DNA from: Nocardioides iriomotensis
GTDB taxonomy: Bacteria > Actinomycetota > Actinomycetes > Propionibacteriales > Nocardioidaceae
DNA length: 64,000 nt
Direction of reading: 5' to 3'
Assembly: GCF_004168035.1 (NCBI RefSeq)
Contig: NZ_SDPU01000035.1
Span: 434,001-498,000 of the forward strand
Below the pieces are notes generated by a model. It ran no database searches, was not told where the DNA came from, and saw only the letters and a program-made list of their open reading frames with translations. Shown one piece after another: positions 54,929-63,472 of the stretch. The stretch's first letter is position 1; every line of letters begins with the position of its first letter. Made by a program: the position numbers and the translations under genes.

Positions 54929-54934
54929 AGCCTA
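54929..54934 (-). promoter_or_regulatory. Leaderless-type -10 element of pta-ackA (TAGGCT)
   Basis: TAGGCT, then CCGGC-type 6 bases, then ATG. The hexamer shares its first three bases with the TAG stop codon of the LigD-like gene. Confidence 0.5.
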
Positions 54935-55291
54935 GTGTCCCGGCTGGTCCTTGGTGCGGTGCAGGAGCCAGTCGGAGCCGGTGTCGATCAGCGCGTAGCG
55001 CACGGAGCCGTCCCGCCCGTGCAGCGTGAACAGCAGCCGCTTGTCGTTGCTGCCCTCGTCCTCCCACCAGCCGATGTCGGCGATCGTCTTCTCGTCGTCC
55101 TCGTAGGTCAGGTGGTCGAGCTCGTGGTCGTCGACGGGCACCGCGAGGCGGTCGCGGCGCGGGTCGGTCGGCAGGCCCTTGGGCACCGCCCACGAGCGGA
55201 GCACCCCGTCCGCCTCGAGGCGCAGGTCGAAGTGCGGCTGCGGCTTGCGGTGGTCGTGCAGCACGAACGACGGCCGCGACGGGGCGCTCAC
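54932..55291 (-). CDS. Stand-alone LigD 3'-phosphoesterase-like domain
   Basis: A 119-residue protein matching the phosphoesterase (PE) domain of bacterial ligase D: FVLHDHRKPQPHFDLRLEAD (the H..H-x-DLRLE motif), LRSWAVPKGLP and a terminal beta-stretch. In full LigD, this manganese-dependent domain trims 3' ends in non-homologous end joining. Here no polymerase or ligase domain is attached or adjacent. The start (GTG 55291) overlaps the stop of the alcohol dehydrogenase gene. It is shorter than most PE domains (~150 residues), so some late strands may be missing. Confidence 0.8.
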   Translation of the reverse strand: MSAPSRPSFVLHDHRKPQPHFDLRLEADGVLRSWAVPKGLPTDPRRDRLAVPVDDHELDHLTYEDDEKTIADIGWWEDEGSNDKRLLFTLHGRDGSVRYALIDTGSDWLLHRTKDQPGH

Positions 55292-56355
55292 GCCAGGTCC
55301 AGGTCGACGACGGTCATGCCCGCGCCTGCGGCGGGGGCGCTCATGGCGGCCAACGCGTGGCCGGCGTCGGCGAGCGGGATCGTGCGGCCGACGAGGCGCA
55401 GCGGGTCGACGGCGCCGGACGAGACGAGGTCGAGCATCGCGGGGTAGTCGCGCGCGGCCATGCCGTGCGAACCGTGGATCGAGAGCTCCTTGGCGACGAC
55501 CGCGCCCATCGGCAGCGGAGGGGCGGCGTGCTCGCCGAGCAGCAGGCCGACCTGCACGTGCCGGCCGCGCGGGCGGAGCGAGTCGACCGACGCGACAGCG
55601 GTGGCCGAGGAGCCCACGGCGTCGAGCGACACGTGGGCCCCACCGTCGGTGGCCTCGTGCACCCGGCGTACGGCGTCCGGCCCGGCCGCGACGACGACGT
55701 CGGCGCCGAGGTCGCGGGCGAGGTCGCGCGCCGCGGGGGAGAGGTCCACGGCGACGACGTGGGCGCCGAGCGCCTTGGCGAGCAGGACCGCCGACAGCCC
55801 GACGCCGCCGCAGCCGTGCACCACGACGTGCCGGCCGGGCGCGACCTGGCCGTGCGCGGTGAGGGCGCGGAACGCGGTGGCGAACCGGCAGCCCAGCGAC
55901 GCCGCGGCGACGAACCCGATCGCGTCGGGCAGGACCACGAGGTTGAGGTCGGCGGCCGGCAGCGCGACCCGCTCGGCGAACGAGCCGGGCATCGTGAAGC
56001 CGGGCTGCTGCTGGTCGGGGCACACCTGCGCGTCACCGCCCGCGCACCAGGCGCAGCGGCCGCAGCCGCACACGAACGGGACGGTGACGCGCTCGCCGAC
56101 GTGGCGCGTGGTCACCTCCGGGCCGACCTCGACGACGACGCCGGCGAGCTCGTGCCCCGGCACCATCGGCAGCGGCACCGGGTCGTGCCCCTGCCAGGCG
56201 TGCCAGTCCGACCGGCACACGCCGGTCGCCCGGATCTCGACGACCGCGCCGTCGGGCGGGCAGACCGGGTCGGGGACGTCGACCACGCAGGGCGTCGCGC
56301 CGTAGGCGTCGTACCGGACCGCTCGCACGGTGGCCATCGTAGGAACCGGCCTCAC
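55288..56355 (-). CDS. Zinc-dependent alcohol dehydrogenase
   Basis: A 355-residue medium-chain dehydrogenase. Catalytic zinc ligands: Cys in ATGVCRSDWHAWQ, GHE in VPGHELAGVVVEVG and Cys/Asp further on. The structural zinc lobe has CGCGRCAWCAGGDAQVC (four Cys). The cofactor loop is VVHGCGGVGLSAVLLAKALG. It oxidises an alcohol with NAD(P). The GTG at 56355 overlaps the upstream stop in GTGA style; the ATG at 56337 (MATVRAVRYDAYG) is an equally possible start. Confidence 0.88.
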   Translation of the reverse strand: MRPVPTMATVRAVRYDAYGATPCVVDVPDPVCPPDGAVVEIRATGVCRSDWHAWQGHDPVPLPMVPGHELAGVVVEVGPEVTTRHVGERVTVPFVCGCGRCAWCAGGDAQVCPDQQQPGFTMPGSFAERVALPAADLNLVVLPDAIGFVAAASLGCRFATAFRALTAHGQVAPGRHVVVHGCGGVGLSAVLLAKALGAHVVAVDLSPAARDLARDLGADVVVAAGPDAVRRVHEATDGGAHVSLDAVGSSATAVASVDSLRPRGRHVQVGLLLGEHAAPPLPMGAVVAKELSIHGSHGMAARDYPAMLDLVSSGAVDPLRLVGRTIPLADAGHALAAMSAPAAGAGMTVVDLDLA

Positions 56356-56873
56356 ACCGCGTGCACGTCGCCCGTCGTGGTGTCGACGACGACGAGCGGT
56401 CCGAGAGCGGCGTCGACCGGGAGGATGTCGAAGGCCAGCCCGGCCACGACCGGCAGCCGGTCGAGGTGCAGCCGCGGGGCGAGCGTGAGGTGCGGGGTCC
56501 AGGCGCCGGCCGCGTAGTTGCGGTGCAGCATGGCGTCGGTCGAGGCGGCGATGCCGGCCACCTGCTCCTGCCGGTCGAGCAGGGGCCGGGAGGCCTCCGG
56601 CACCAACCAGCAGCGGCTGCGCCGGAAGATGCCGAGGGCGTCGAACCGCAGCGTCAGGGAGGCGGCGTCACGGCAGGGCGCGAGCCGGTCCCGCAGCACC
56701 GGCAGCGTCGCGGGTGTGGCGTCGAGCAGGGACGCGAGGGTCAGGTGCGGCCGGTGCCGGCCGTGGGTGTGGGTCAGCAGCGAGCCGACGCCGACGTCCT
56801 CGAGCCGCTGCCACAGCGCCCGGACGGCGCGGTCGGCGCGCTCGTCGAGCAACAGGCAGACGGAGAGCGCCAC
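56352..56873 (-). CDS. 2'-5' RNA ligase/2H phosphoesterase family protein
   Basis: A 173-residue protein with both HxT motifs of the 2H superfamily: GRHRPHLTLASL (residues ~40) and WTPHLTLAPRLHL (~125). These His/Thr pairs hydrolyse 2',3'-cyclic or 2',5' phosphodiesters. I chose the GTG at 56873 because the protein then opens with the family-typical ALSVCLLLDERADRAVRALW; an earlier GTG (56915) would overlap the regulator upstream. The RNA or nucleotide substrate is unknown. Confidence 0.8.
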   Translation of the reverse strand: MALSVCLLLDERADRAVRALWQRLEDVGVGSLLTHTHGRHRPHLTLASLLDATPATLPVLRDRLAPCRDAASLTLRFDALGIFRRSRCWLVPEASRPLLDRQEQVAGIAASTDAMLHRNYAAGAWTPHLTLAPRLHLDRLPVVAGLAFDILPVDAALGPLVVVDTTTGDVHAV

Positions 56874-56881
56874 GGCCGCGC

Positions 56882-57250
56882 TCAGTCCCGGCGGTCGACG
56901 TACGTGTGCAGCCACTCCAGCACCGGCGTCAGCCGGGCGACGACGTCGTGCCCGTCGGCGGTGAGGGAGTACTCCACGTGCGGGGGTACGACGGGCAGCG
57001 CCTCACGCCGGACCAGCCCGTCGGCCTCCAAGGTGCGCAGCGTCTGGGCCAGCATCTTCTCGGTCACACCTTCGATCGAGCGCCGCAGCTCCGCCCAGCG
57101 CAGCGTGCCGTGCGAGAGCTGGACGAGCACGAGGACGCCCCACTTGCTGGTGATGTGCTCGAACATCGCGCGGTAGGGGCAGTCGGCACTGGCCGCCATG
57201 AACGGAAGCGGCGGGGTCGACGCGGCGGGCTCGACGGTCCGGGCGGCCAT
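56882..57250 (-). CDS. HxlR-family redox regulator (QorR-like)
   Basis: A 122-residue winged-helix protein. SADCPYRAMFEHITSKWGVL begins the domain with the single Cys (C24) that in QorR-type members senses oxidants; TLRWAELRRSIEGVTEKMLA is the recognition helix region and YSLTADG the wing. It is divergent from a qorB-like reductase gene, the same arrangement as E. coli ytfH-ytfG and C. glutamicum qorR-qor2. It probably represses that gene and itself through the dyads in the 131-base gap. Confidence 0.87.
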   Translation of the reverse strand: MAARTVEPAASTPPLPFMAASADCPYRAMFEHITSKWGVLVLVQLSHGTLRWAELRRSIEGVTEKMLAQTLRTLEADGLVRREALPVVPPHVEYSLTADGHDVVARLTPVLEWLHTYVDRRD

Positions 57251-57258
57251 GGCGTACC

Positions 57259-57300
57259 TACTTACCTGGAGGTGGGTACCGCACTTGGAAGTGGGTACCG
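57259..57300. promoter_or_regulatory. Paired operator dyads between the HxlR and qorB genes
   Basis: Two 10-bp palindromes, ACCTGGAGGT (57264-57273) and ACTTGGAAGT (57283-57292), are centred 19 bases apart, within a 13/14-matching direct repeat (GGAGGTGGGTACCG and GGAAGTGGGTACCG). The first extends to TAC..GTA. They lie just upstream of the regulator's start, as expected for QorR-type autoregulation. Confidence 0.65.
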
Positions 57301-57381
57301 GACATCGGGAAGGGTACTCCGTCTGCCGGGGTTGGGCACGGGTGAAAGCCCGTCCACCCCTTCCATCCCACCGGAGGACCC

Positions 57382-58260
57382 ATGTCCGCACCGTCTCCCC
57401 GCTACGTCGTCACCGGCGCCACCGGCCACCTCGGCCACCTCGTCGTGGAGGAGCTGCTCGCCCGCGGCGTCCCGGCCGATCGGGTCGTGGCCACCGGCCG
57501 CAACCTCGCCAAGGTCGCCGACCTCGCCGAGCGCGGCGTCCGGGTCGCGCACGTCGACCTCGACGAGCCGGACACCCTGGCCGACGTCCTGGAGGCCGGC
57601 GACGTGTTCCTGCTCGTCTCCACCAACGACATCGCCCACCGGGTCCAGCAGCACGTCGACGCGGTCGCGCTGGCGGGCAAGGCCGGCGTCGCCCGGATCG
57701 CCTACACCAGCGCGCCGCGCGCCGGCGACACCCCGCTGGTGCTCGCGCCCGACCACGCGCGGACCGAGGAGGAGATCCGCGCCAGCGGGCTACCGTTCAC
57801 GATCCTGCGCGACAACTGGTACATCGAGAACTACGCCCAGGACCTGGCCCGGGCCGCCGAGACCGGCGTCGTCGCCTCCAGCACCGGCGCGGGTCGGGTC
57901 GCCTCGGCGACCCGCCGCGACTACGCCGCCGCGATCGCCGGCGCGCTGGCGACGGAGGGCCACGAGGGAGCCACGTACGAGCTCGGCGGCGACACCGCCT
58001 GGACCTATGCCGACCTGGCCGCGGCGTTCGCCGAGGTGCTCGGCCGCGACGTCGTCCACCAGGACCTGACTCCCGCGGAGCACCTGGCCGCGCTCATCGC
58101 TGCCGGCCTCGACGAGGGCACCGCCGGGTTCGTCGTCGCCCTCGACGGCAACATCCGCGACGGCGCGCTCGACCTGCCCGGCGACGACCTGGCCCGCCTG
58201 GCCGGTCGCCCGGCGACCGGGCTGGTCCACAGCGTCCGGCTGCTCGAGCAGCAGGGGTAA
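57382..58260 (+). CDS. NAD(P)H:quinone oxidoreductase 2-like (NmrA-type)
   Basis: A 292-residue atypical SDR. VVTGATGHLGHLVVEELLA is the cofactor loop, ATGRNLAKVADLAERG the second strand (Arg favours NADP), and LPFTILRDNWYIENY and YELGGDTAWTYADLA are family-conserved. It matches QorB/YtfG, which reduce quinones and relieve electrophile stress. GGAGGACCC precedes the ATG. The divergent HxlR regulator with a lone Cys supports a redox-induced role. Confidence 0.87.
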   Translation: MSAPSPRYVVTGATGHLGHLVVEELLARGVPADRVVATGRNLAKVADLAERGVRVAHVDLDEPDTLADVLEAGDVFLLVSTNDIAHRVQQHVDAVALAGKAGVARIAYTSAPRAGDTPLVLAPDHARTEEEIRASGLPFTILRDNWYIENYAQDLARAAETGVVASSTGAGRVASATRRDYAAAIAGALATEGHEGATYELGGDTAWTYADLAAAFAEVLGRDVVHQDLTPAEHLAALIAAGLDEGTAGFVVALDGNIRDGALDLPGDDLARLAGRPATGLVHSVRLLEQQG

Positions 58261-58347
58261 AGCTTCGGCGAACCCGCTGCGCCATGCACCCCGGTTTCAG
58301 CGGGAACGCCCGAAAAATACGCGTCGCCCGCGCCGGGCCGGCCGCCC

Positions 58348-58353
58348 TACCGT
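58348..58353 (+). promoter_or_regulatory. Leaderless-type -10 element (TACCGT)
   Basis: TACCGT ends 6 bases before the ATG at 58360 of the receiver/reductase gene, with no ribosome binding site between. Confidence 0.45.
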
Positions 58354-58359
58354 CGCGCC

Positions 58360-60090
58360 ATGGACGCGTCGGAGATCCAGGTGGGCACGGCGCGGCTGCG
58401 GCCCGTGCTGCTCGCGGTCGTGCCGGACCCTCAGCAGCTCGACCGCGTCGAGCACGAGCTGCAGCAGGCCTTCGGCACGGAGTTCCGGGTGCGCGGCGAG
58501 CGCACCTGCGCGGACGCGCAGCGGGTGCTCGACGACTGCCGGGACCTGGGCCAGCGCGTCGCGGTGGCGCTGGTGGACTACGCGCTCGATGAGGGGCCGC
58601 GCGCGGAGGTCCTCACCCGGCTGCGCAGCGACCACCCCGACGCGCGGCGCGCGATGCTCGTCGACTGGGGCTCGTGGGCCGACCGCGACGCGGCCCGCAC
58701 GATCCTCCAGTCGATGGCGGTCGGCGACATCTCCTACTACGTGCTCAAGCCGTGGATCAACCGCGACGAGCTGTTCCACCGGACGGTCGCGGAGTTCGTG
58801 CAGGAGTGGTCGCGCAGCGACCCCACCAACCTCCGCGAGGTCGTGGTCGTGGCCGAGCGCACGTCGGTGCGCGCGTCGCAGATCCGCAGCCTGCTCACCC
58901 GCAACGGCATCCCGCACGCCTTCCGCGAGAAGGGCTCGGCCGACGCCGAGGACGTCCTCCGGTACGTCGACCTGGTCGGCTTCGACCGCTCCAACGCCGA
59001 GGTGCTCGTCTGGATGGCCGCCCTCGACGGGAAGGTGCTGCTCGACCCGACCGACGTCGAGGTCGCCGAGGCGTGGGGCGTCGCGACGACGCTGCCCCGG
59101 GACCAGCGCGACTTCGACCTGCTGGTCGTCGGTGGGGGACCGTCGGGCCTGGCCGCCGCCGTGTACGGCGCGTCGGAGGGGCTGCGCACGCTCGTCGTGG
59201 AGCGCGAGTCGCTCGGCGGCCAGGCGGGGTCGTCCTCGCTGATCCGCAACTACCTCGGGTTCTCCCGCGGGATCGGCGGCGCAGAGCTTGCCCAGCGCGG
59301 CTACCAGCAGGCCTGGGTGTTCGGCACCTACTTCCTCTTCATGCGCGAGGTGGAGCAGCTCAAGCCCGGCCCGGACGGTGTCTTCACCGCCACGATCGGC
59401 GGCGTCGGCGACGTCACCGCGCGGGCGGTCGTGCTGGCCACGGGTGTGAGCTACCGCCGGCTCGGGGTGCCCGACCTGGAGGCGCTGACCGGCGCCGGCG
59501 TGTTCTACGGCGCCAGCGTGTCCGAGGCGCAGGGTCTCACCGGGCTGCACGCGGTCGTCGTGGGCGGCGGCAACTCCGCCGGCCAGGCGGTGCTGCACCT
59601 CGCGCGCTACTGCGAGCAGGTGACGCTCGTGGTGCGGGGCGACGACCTCGGCGAGAGCATGTCGTCCTACCTGGTCGAGACGGTCGGCGCGACCGGCAAC
59701 ATCGGGGTCCGCCTGGCGAGCGAGGTCGTGGGCGGCGGGGGGTCGCCACGCCTCGACCACGTGGTCGTCCGCGACCGCAACGGGGGTGCGGAGGAGACGA
59801 TCCGGGCCGACGGCCTCTTCGTGATGATCGGCGCCGAGCCGCGCACCGCATGGCTGCCCGACGACGTCGGGCGCGACCGGTTCGGCTACGTGCTCGCCGG
59901 CGCCGACGCCGCGTCGGCCGGCAGCTGGCCGCTCGCGCGGGCGCCGTACCCCTACGAGTCGACGGTGCCCGGGCTGTTCGCCGTCGGCGACGTCCGCTGC
60001 GGGTCGGTCAAGCGCGTCGCGTCCGCGGTCGGGGAGGGCTCGGTGGTGGTCTCGCAGGTGCACCAGCTGTTCAAGGAGCCGCATGGCTGA
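58360..60090 (+). CDS. Receiver-like/thioredoxin-reductase-like fusion protein
   Basis: A 576-residue flavoprotein. Residues ~12-150 resemble a response-regulator receiver (VALVDYALD phosphate-site strand, VLKPW Lys), ~165-230 a glutaredoxin-like fold (LREVVVVAERTSVRAS, RNGIPHAFREKG) and ~245-576 a thioredoxin-reductase fold (LLVVGGGPSGLAAAVYG, GGNSAGQAVLHLA, GLFAVGDVRCGSVKR). The redox CxxC of thioredoxin reductase is absent (only GSSSLIRNYLGF), so it is not a normal disulfide reductase. This architecture is known in actinobacteria, and a redox-signalling role is inferred. Its end overlaps a nucleotidyl cyclase gene by 8 bases. Confidence 0.85.
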   Translation: MDASEIQVGTARLRPVLLAVVPDPQQLDRVEHELQQAFGTEFRVRGERTCADAQRVLDDCRDLGQRVAVALVDYALDEGPRAEVLTRLRSDHPDARRAMLVDWGSWADRDAARTILQSMAVGDISYYVLKPWINRDELFHRTVAEFVQEWSRSDPTNLREVVVVAERTSVRASQIRSLLTRNGIPHAFREKGSADAEDVLRYVDLVGFDRSNAEVLVWMAALDGKVLLDPTDVEVAEAWGVATTLPRDQRDFDLLVVGGGPSGLAAAVYGASEGLRTLVVERESLGGQAGSSSLIRNYLGFSRGIGGAELAQRGYQQAWVFGTYFLFMREVEQLKPGPDGVFTATIGGVGDVTARAVVLATGVSYRRLGVPDLEALTGAGVFYGASVSEAQGLTGLHAVVVGGGNSAGQAVLHLARYCEQVTLVVRGDDLGESMSSYLVETVGATGNIGVRLASEVVGGGGSPRLDHVVVRDRNGGAEETIRADGLFVMIGAEPRTAWLPDDVGRDRFGYVLAGADAASAGSWPLARAPYPYESTVPGLFAVGDVRCGSVKRVASAVGEGSVVVSQVHQLFKEPHG

Positions 60091-61459
60091 GCAGCCGTTC
60101 GCGTCGTCCCGCCGCATGCTGGTCCTCTCGGCCGGCGTGCTCGTGCTGCCGCTGCTGGGCTTCGTGCTCCTCATGCGGCGCCCCGCGCTGGACCTGCACT
60201 GGGAGCACCACCCCTCGCACTTCTGGCTGGTGCTCGCGACGGCGGCGCTCAGCGCGGTGCTCGCCTACGCGACCGGCACCGCCGCCCAGCGGCGTGGCGA
60301 CGCCCGCGTGATGCTGGTGTCGCTCGCGTTCCTCTCCGCGGCGGGGTTCCTGGGGCTGCACGCCCTCGCCACGCCGGGCGTCCTGCTCGACGAGGCCAAC
60401 GCGGGCTTCGCGGTCGCGACGCCGGTCGGCATCGCGATCGGCTCGCTGTTCGCGGTGGCGTCGTCGGCCGACTTCGGCGGCGACCGGGCCGTGCGCGCGG
60501 TGGTGCTCGCTCGCCGGGCCCGCGTCGTCCTGCTCGTGGTGATGGCGGCGTGGGCGGTCGCGTCGCTCGCCCAGCTGCCCCCGCTGCAGGCGGACCAGGT
60601 CGTGCCCGAGCAGGCGGGGGGCCTGCTCGGGCCGCTGGCGCTGGTCGCGATCCTGCTGTACGGCGTCGCCGCCGCGCGCTACCTGCGGCTGTGGCTGCTC
60701 CGGCCCTCGCTCATGCTGCTGTCGATGCTCTCGGCCTTCGTGCTGCTCGCGGAGGCGATGGTGGCGGTCGTCTTCGCCCGCAACTGGCAGCTGTCCTGGT
60801 GGGAGTGGCACGTCCTGATGCTCGCGGCGTTCGCGCTCGTCGCCCTCGGGGCCCGTTTGCAGTGGCACGAGGAGCGGTTCGCGGACCTCTACCTCCAGGA
60901 CACCGTCGCCGGAGAGCGCGAGATGAGCGTGCTGTTCGCGGACCTGCAGGGGTTCACGACGTTCTCCGAGGCGCACGAGCCGGCCGAGGTCACGGCCATG
61001 CTCAACACCTTCTTCCAGGTCGCCGTACCCCCGGTCGTGCGTCAGTACGGCGGTGACATCGACCGGATCATCGGCGACGCGCTGATGGTCACGTTCAACA
61101 AGCGCGGCGACCAGCCCGACCACGCCGCCCGTGCGGCCGGGGCCGGCCTGGCGCTGCAGGAGGCGACGTCGCGGGTGCTGGCCGAGCACCCGGACTGGCC
61201 GCGGTTCCGGGTCGGCATCAACAGCGGCCCCGTGCTGGTCTCGCTGCTCGGCACCGAGGGCGGGCGCACGCACACCGTCATCGGGGACACCGTCAACACC
61301 GCCTCCCGCATCGAGGGCAAGGCGCCCGGAGGCGGCGTCGCGATCGGCCCGGCGACCAAGGCGCTGCTGCCGGCCGCGCGCACGGAGTCGCTCGGGCCGA
61401 TGGAGCTCAAGGGCAAGACCGAGCCGATCGAGGTGCACCGGCTCCTGGCGCTGGGCTGA
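60083..61459 (+). CDS. Membrane-bound class III adenylate/guanylate cyclase
   Basis: A 458-residue protein. Residues 1-265 contain about seven membrane helices without recognised sensor (LVLSAGVLVLPLLGFVLLM ... WEWHVLMLAAFALVALGA). The C-terminal ~190 residues are a class III cyclase domain: MSVLFADLQGFTTFSE (first metal Asp), DIDRIIGDALMVTFN (second Asp), RVGINSGPV and HTVIGDTVNTASRIEG (transition-state Asn/Arg). It would form cyclic AMP or GMP. The ATG lies inside the stop region of the receiver/reductase gene, so one likely controls the other. Confidence 0.9.
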   Translation: MAEQPFASSRRMLVLSAGVLVLPLLGFVLLMRRPALDLHWEHHPSHFWLVLATAALSAVLAYATGTAAQRRGDARVMLVSLAFLSAAGFLGLHALATPGVLLDEANAGFAVATPVGIAIGSLFAVASSADFGGDRAVRAVVLARRARVVLLVVMAAWAVASLAQLPPLQADQVVPEQAGGLLGPLALVAILLYGVAAARYLRLWLLRPSLMLLSMLSAFVLLAEAMVAVVFARNWQLSWWEWHVLMLAAFALVALGARLQWHEERFADLYLQDTVAGEREMSVLFADLQGFTTFSEAHEPAEVTAMLNTFFQVAVPPVVRQYGGDIDRIIGDALMVTFNKRGDQPDHAARAAGAGLALQEATSRVLAEHPDWPRFRVGINSGPVLVSLLGTEGGRTHTVIGDTVNTASRIEGKAPGGGVAIGPATKALLPAARTESLGPMELKGKTEPIEVHRLLALG

Positions 61460-61469
61460 GAGCGGCCGG

Positions 61470-62657
61470 TCAGGTCGGCAGCAGGCGCAGGGACACGATC
61501 GCCACGTCGTCGCGCAGGTTGTCGCCCTGGAAGGCGACCACGTCCGCGAGCACCGCGTCGACCACCGCGGCGGCGGACTCGCTGTGGCGCTGGATGCAGC
61601 GCCGCAGCCTGTCCTCGCCGTACAGCTCGCGGTTCCGTCGTGCCTCGGTGACGCCGTCGGTGAACAGCGTCAGCACGTCGCCGGTGCGGAGGTCGATCTC
61701 GCGGTCGACGAACTCCACGGCGTCGAGGACGCCGACGAGCGGGCCGACGCCTCCCACCGGGACCGCGTCCTCGCCCGGGTGGGAGAGCAGGGGCGCCGGG
61801 TGCCCGCCGGAGCCCAGCGTGGCGTGCCAGGTCCCGTCCGGTCGGCGCTGGAGGCGCGCCATCGCGAGGGTGCAGTAGCGGTAGCCGTCCTGGCGGAGCA
61901 GCACCTCGTTGAGCGCCGAGAGCGCCTGGCTCGGGGCGTGCATCCCCACCACGACCGCCCGGATCGTGTGCCGCGCGAGGGCGGTCACGATGGCGGCCTC
62001 GACGCCCTTGCCGCAGACGTCGCCGAGCACGACCACCCAGTCGTCCGCTGCCACCTGGAAGGCGTCGTAGAAGTCGCCACCGACCTCGGCGCCCTCGCCG
62101 GCGGGCCGGAAGGCCGCGGCGAACTCGAGGCCCGGGATGCTGGGCGTGCTCGGGGGCAGCAGGGTGCGCTGCAGCGTCCGGGCGAGCGATCGAGCCCGCC
62201 GCTCGGAGTCTTCGGCCCGTTCCTTCGCGCGCAGGAGCTCGCGCTCGTAGGCGCGACGCTCCGTCGCGTCGAACACCACGATGCGGATCACGCGGGCGGC
62301 TTCGACCTCGTCGCGCTCGAGGACGGCGTTGACCAGCACGGGCAGCCGCGACCCGTCGGGCACCATGACCTCCAGCGCGATCTCGCGCACCTGACCCTGC
62401 ATCTGCAGCAGCGGCATGTAGTGGGTCTCGTGGTAGAGCCGTCCGCCCGGGCTGAGCAGCTCGGCGAACCGCCGCCGCCCGACCAGGTCGTCGCGCTCCC
62501 AGCCCGTCCAGCGCAGGAAGGTGTCGTTGACGTTGACGATCGTGCCGGTCGGCGTCACGGACAGGTAGCCGCAGGGAGCGTTCTGGTACAGCTCCTCGGC
62601 GTCGTCCTCGGACACCGGCGGTACCAGGTCCCGCCGGCTCGTGGGAGGACCGCTCAT
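61470..62657 (-). CDS. PAS-PP2C phosphatase (RsbP-like)
   Basis: A 395-residue protein. Residues ~20-130 form a PAS domain (APCGYLSVTPTGTIVNVNDT, GWERDDLVGRR), a short coiled coil follows (AYERELLRAKERAEDSERRA) and ~165-395 a SpoIIE-type PP2C phosphatase: VGGDFYDAF, LGDVCGKGVEAA, FTDGVTEAR and NLRDDVAIVSLRL hold the metal-binding Asp residues. In B. subtilis, RsbP with RsbQ dephosphorylates the anti-anti-sigma factor in energy stress. Here too it is coupled (ATGA) to an RsbQ-like hydrolase gene. No anti-sigma genes are in the window. Confidence 0.88.
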   Translation of the reverse strand: MSGPPTSRRDLVPPVSEDDAEELYQNAPCGYLSVTPTGTIVNVNDTFLRWTGWERDDLVGRRRFAELLSPGGRLYHETHYMPLLQMQGQVREIALEVMVPDGSRLPVLVNAVLERDEVEAARVIRIVVFDATERRAYERELLRAKERAEDSERRARSLARTLQRTLLPPSTPSIPGLEFAAAFRPAGEGAEVGGDFYDAFQVAADDWVVVLGDVCGKGVEAAIVTALARHTIRAVVVGMHAPSQALSALNEVLLRQDGYRYCTLAMARLQRRPDGTWHATLGSGGHPAPLLSHPGEDAVPVGGVGPLVGVLDAVEFVDREIDLRTGDVLTLFTDGVTEARRNRELYGEDRLRRCIQRHSESAAAVVDAVLADVVAFQGDNLRDDVAIVSLRLLPT

Positions 62658-63466
62658 GAGCGAGCCGGCACGGAGCGCAGGAAGTCCGCGATCGCCGCGG
62701 CCGTCTCCTCGGGTGCGCTGAGGTTGGGGCAGTGACCCGTCGCGTCGAGCACGGTCAGGACGCTGCCCGGGATCGTCTCGTGGACGTAGCGCCCCACCTC
62801 GATCGGGGCGATGACGTCGTCGCGGCACTGCAGCACCAGGGTGGGCACGGAAACGTCCGCCAGGTCCGCGCGGTTGTCGGACAGGAAGGTGACGCGCGCG
62901 AAGCGCTTCGCGATGTCGGGGTCGGTGCGGCAGAAGCTCGCCGTGAGCTCCTGTCCCAGCTCGGGACGGTCGTCGTTGCCCATGATCACCGGGGCGATGG
63001 CGCTCGACCAGCCGAGGTAGTTGCTCTCCAGCGAGCCGAGGAGCTCGAAGATGTCGGCCTCGGAGAAGCCGCCGACGTAGTCGTCGTCGTCGATGTAGCG
63101 GGGCGAGGGGCCGACCAGCACGAGGGCGCCGATGCGGTCGGGGCGGGCGGCCTGGGCGAGCACGCCGATCATCGCCGACACGGAGTGACCGACGAGGACC
63201 ACGTCGTGGAGGTCGAGCGCGTCGCAGATCTCCACCACGTCCTGGGCGTACCCCTGCAGGGTCGCGTGCCGCTCGACGTCGTACGCCGCCGGGTCCACGG
63301 GACCGGCGCCGACGTGGTCGAAGAGCACCACGCGGTACTCGTCGGTGAACGCCGGCGTCACGTAGCGCCACATGTTCTGGTCGCACCCGAAGCCGTGCGC
63401 GAAGAGCAGCGGCCGGCCGTCGGAGGGCCCGTGCACCGTCACGTTGTGCCGAGCCAGTACGTCCAC
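62654..63466 (-). CDS. Alpha/beta hydrolase (RsbQ/KAI2-like)
   Basis: A 270-residue hydrolase of the RsbQ/D14/KAI2 clade. The oxyanion loop is FAHGFGCDQNMW, the nucleophile elbow VGHSVSAMIG (Ser), the Asp lies in LQCRDDVIAP and the His in DATGHCPNLSAP, so the triad is complete. RsbQ opens a small-molecule ligand to activate RsbP. Start GTG 63466, with TAGGCT 6 bases upstream. It is first in a two-gene unit with the RsbP-like phosphatase, overlapping by ATGA. Confidence 0.9.
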   Translation of the reverse strand: MDVLARHNVTVHGPSDGRPLLFAHGFGCDQNMWRYVTPAFTDEYRVVLFDHVGAGPVDPAAYDVERHATLQGYAQDVVEICDALDLHDVVLVGHSVSAMIGVLAQAARPDRIGALVLVGPSPRYIDDDDYVGGFSEADIFELLGSLESNYLGWSSAIAPVIMGNDDRPELGQELTASFCRTDPDIAKRFARVTFLSDNRADLADVSVPTLVLQCRDDVIAPIEVGRYVHETIPGSVLTVLDATGHCPNLSAPEETAAAIADFLRSVPARS

Positions 63467-63472
63467 CCCCGC

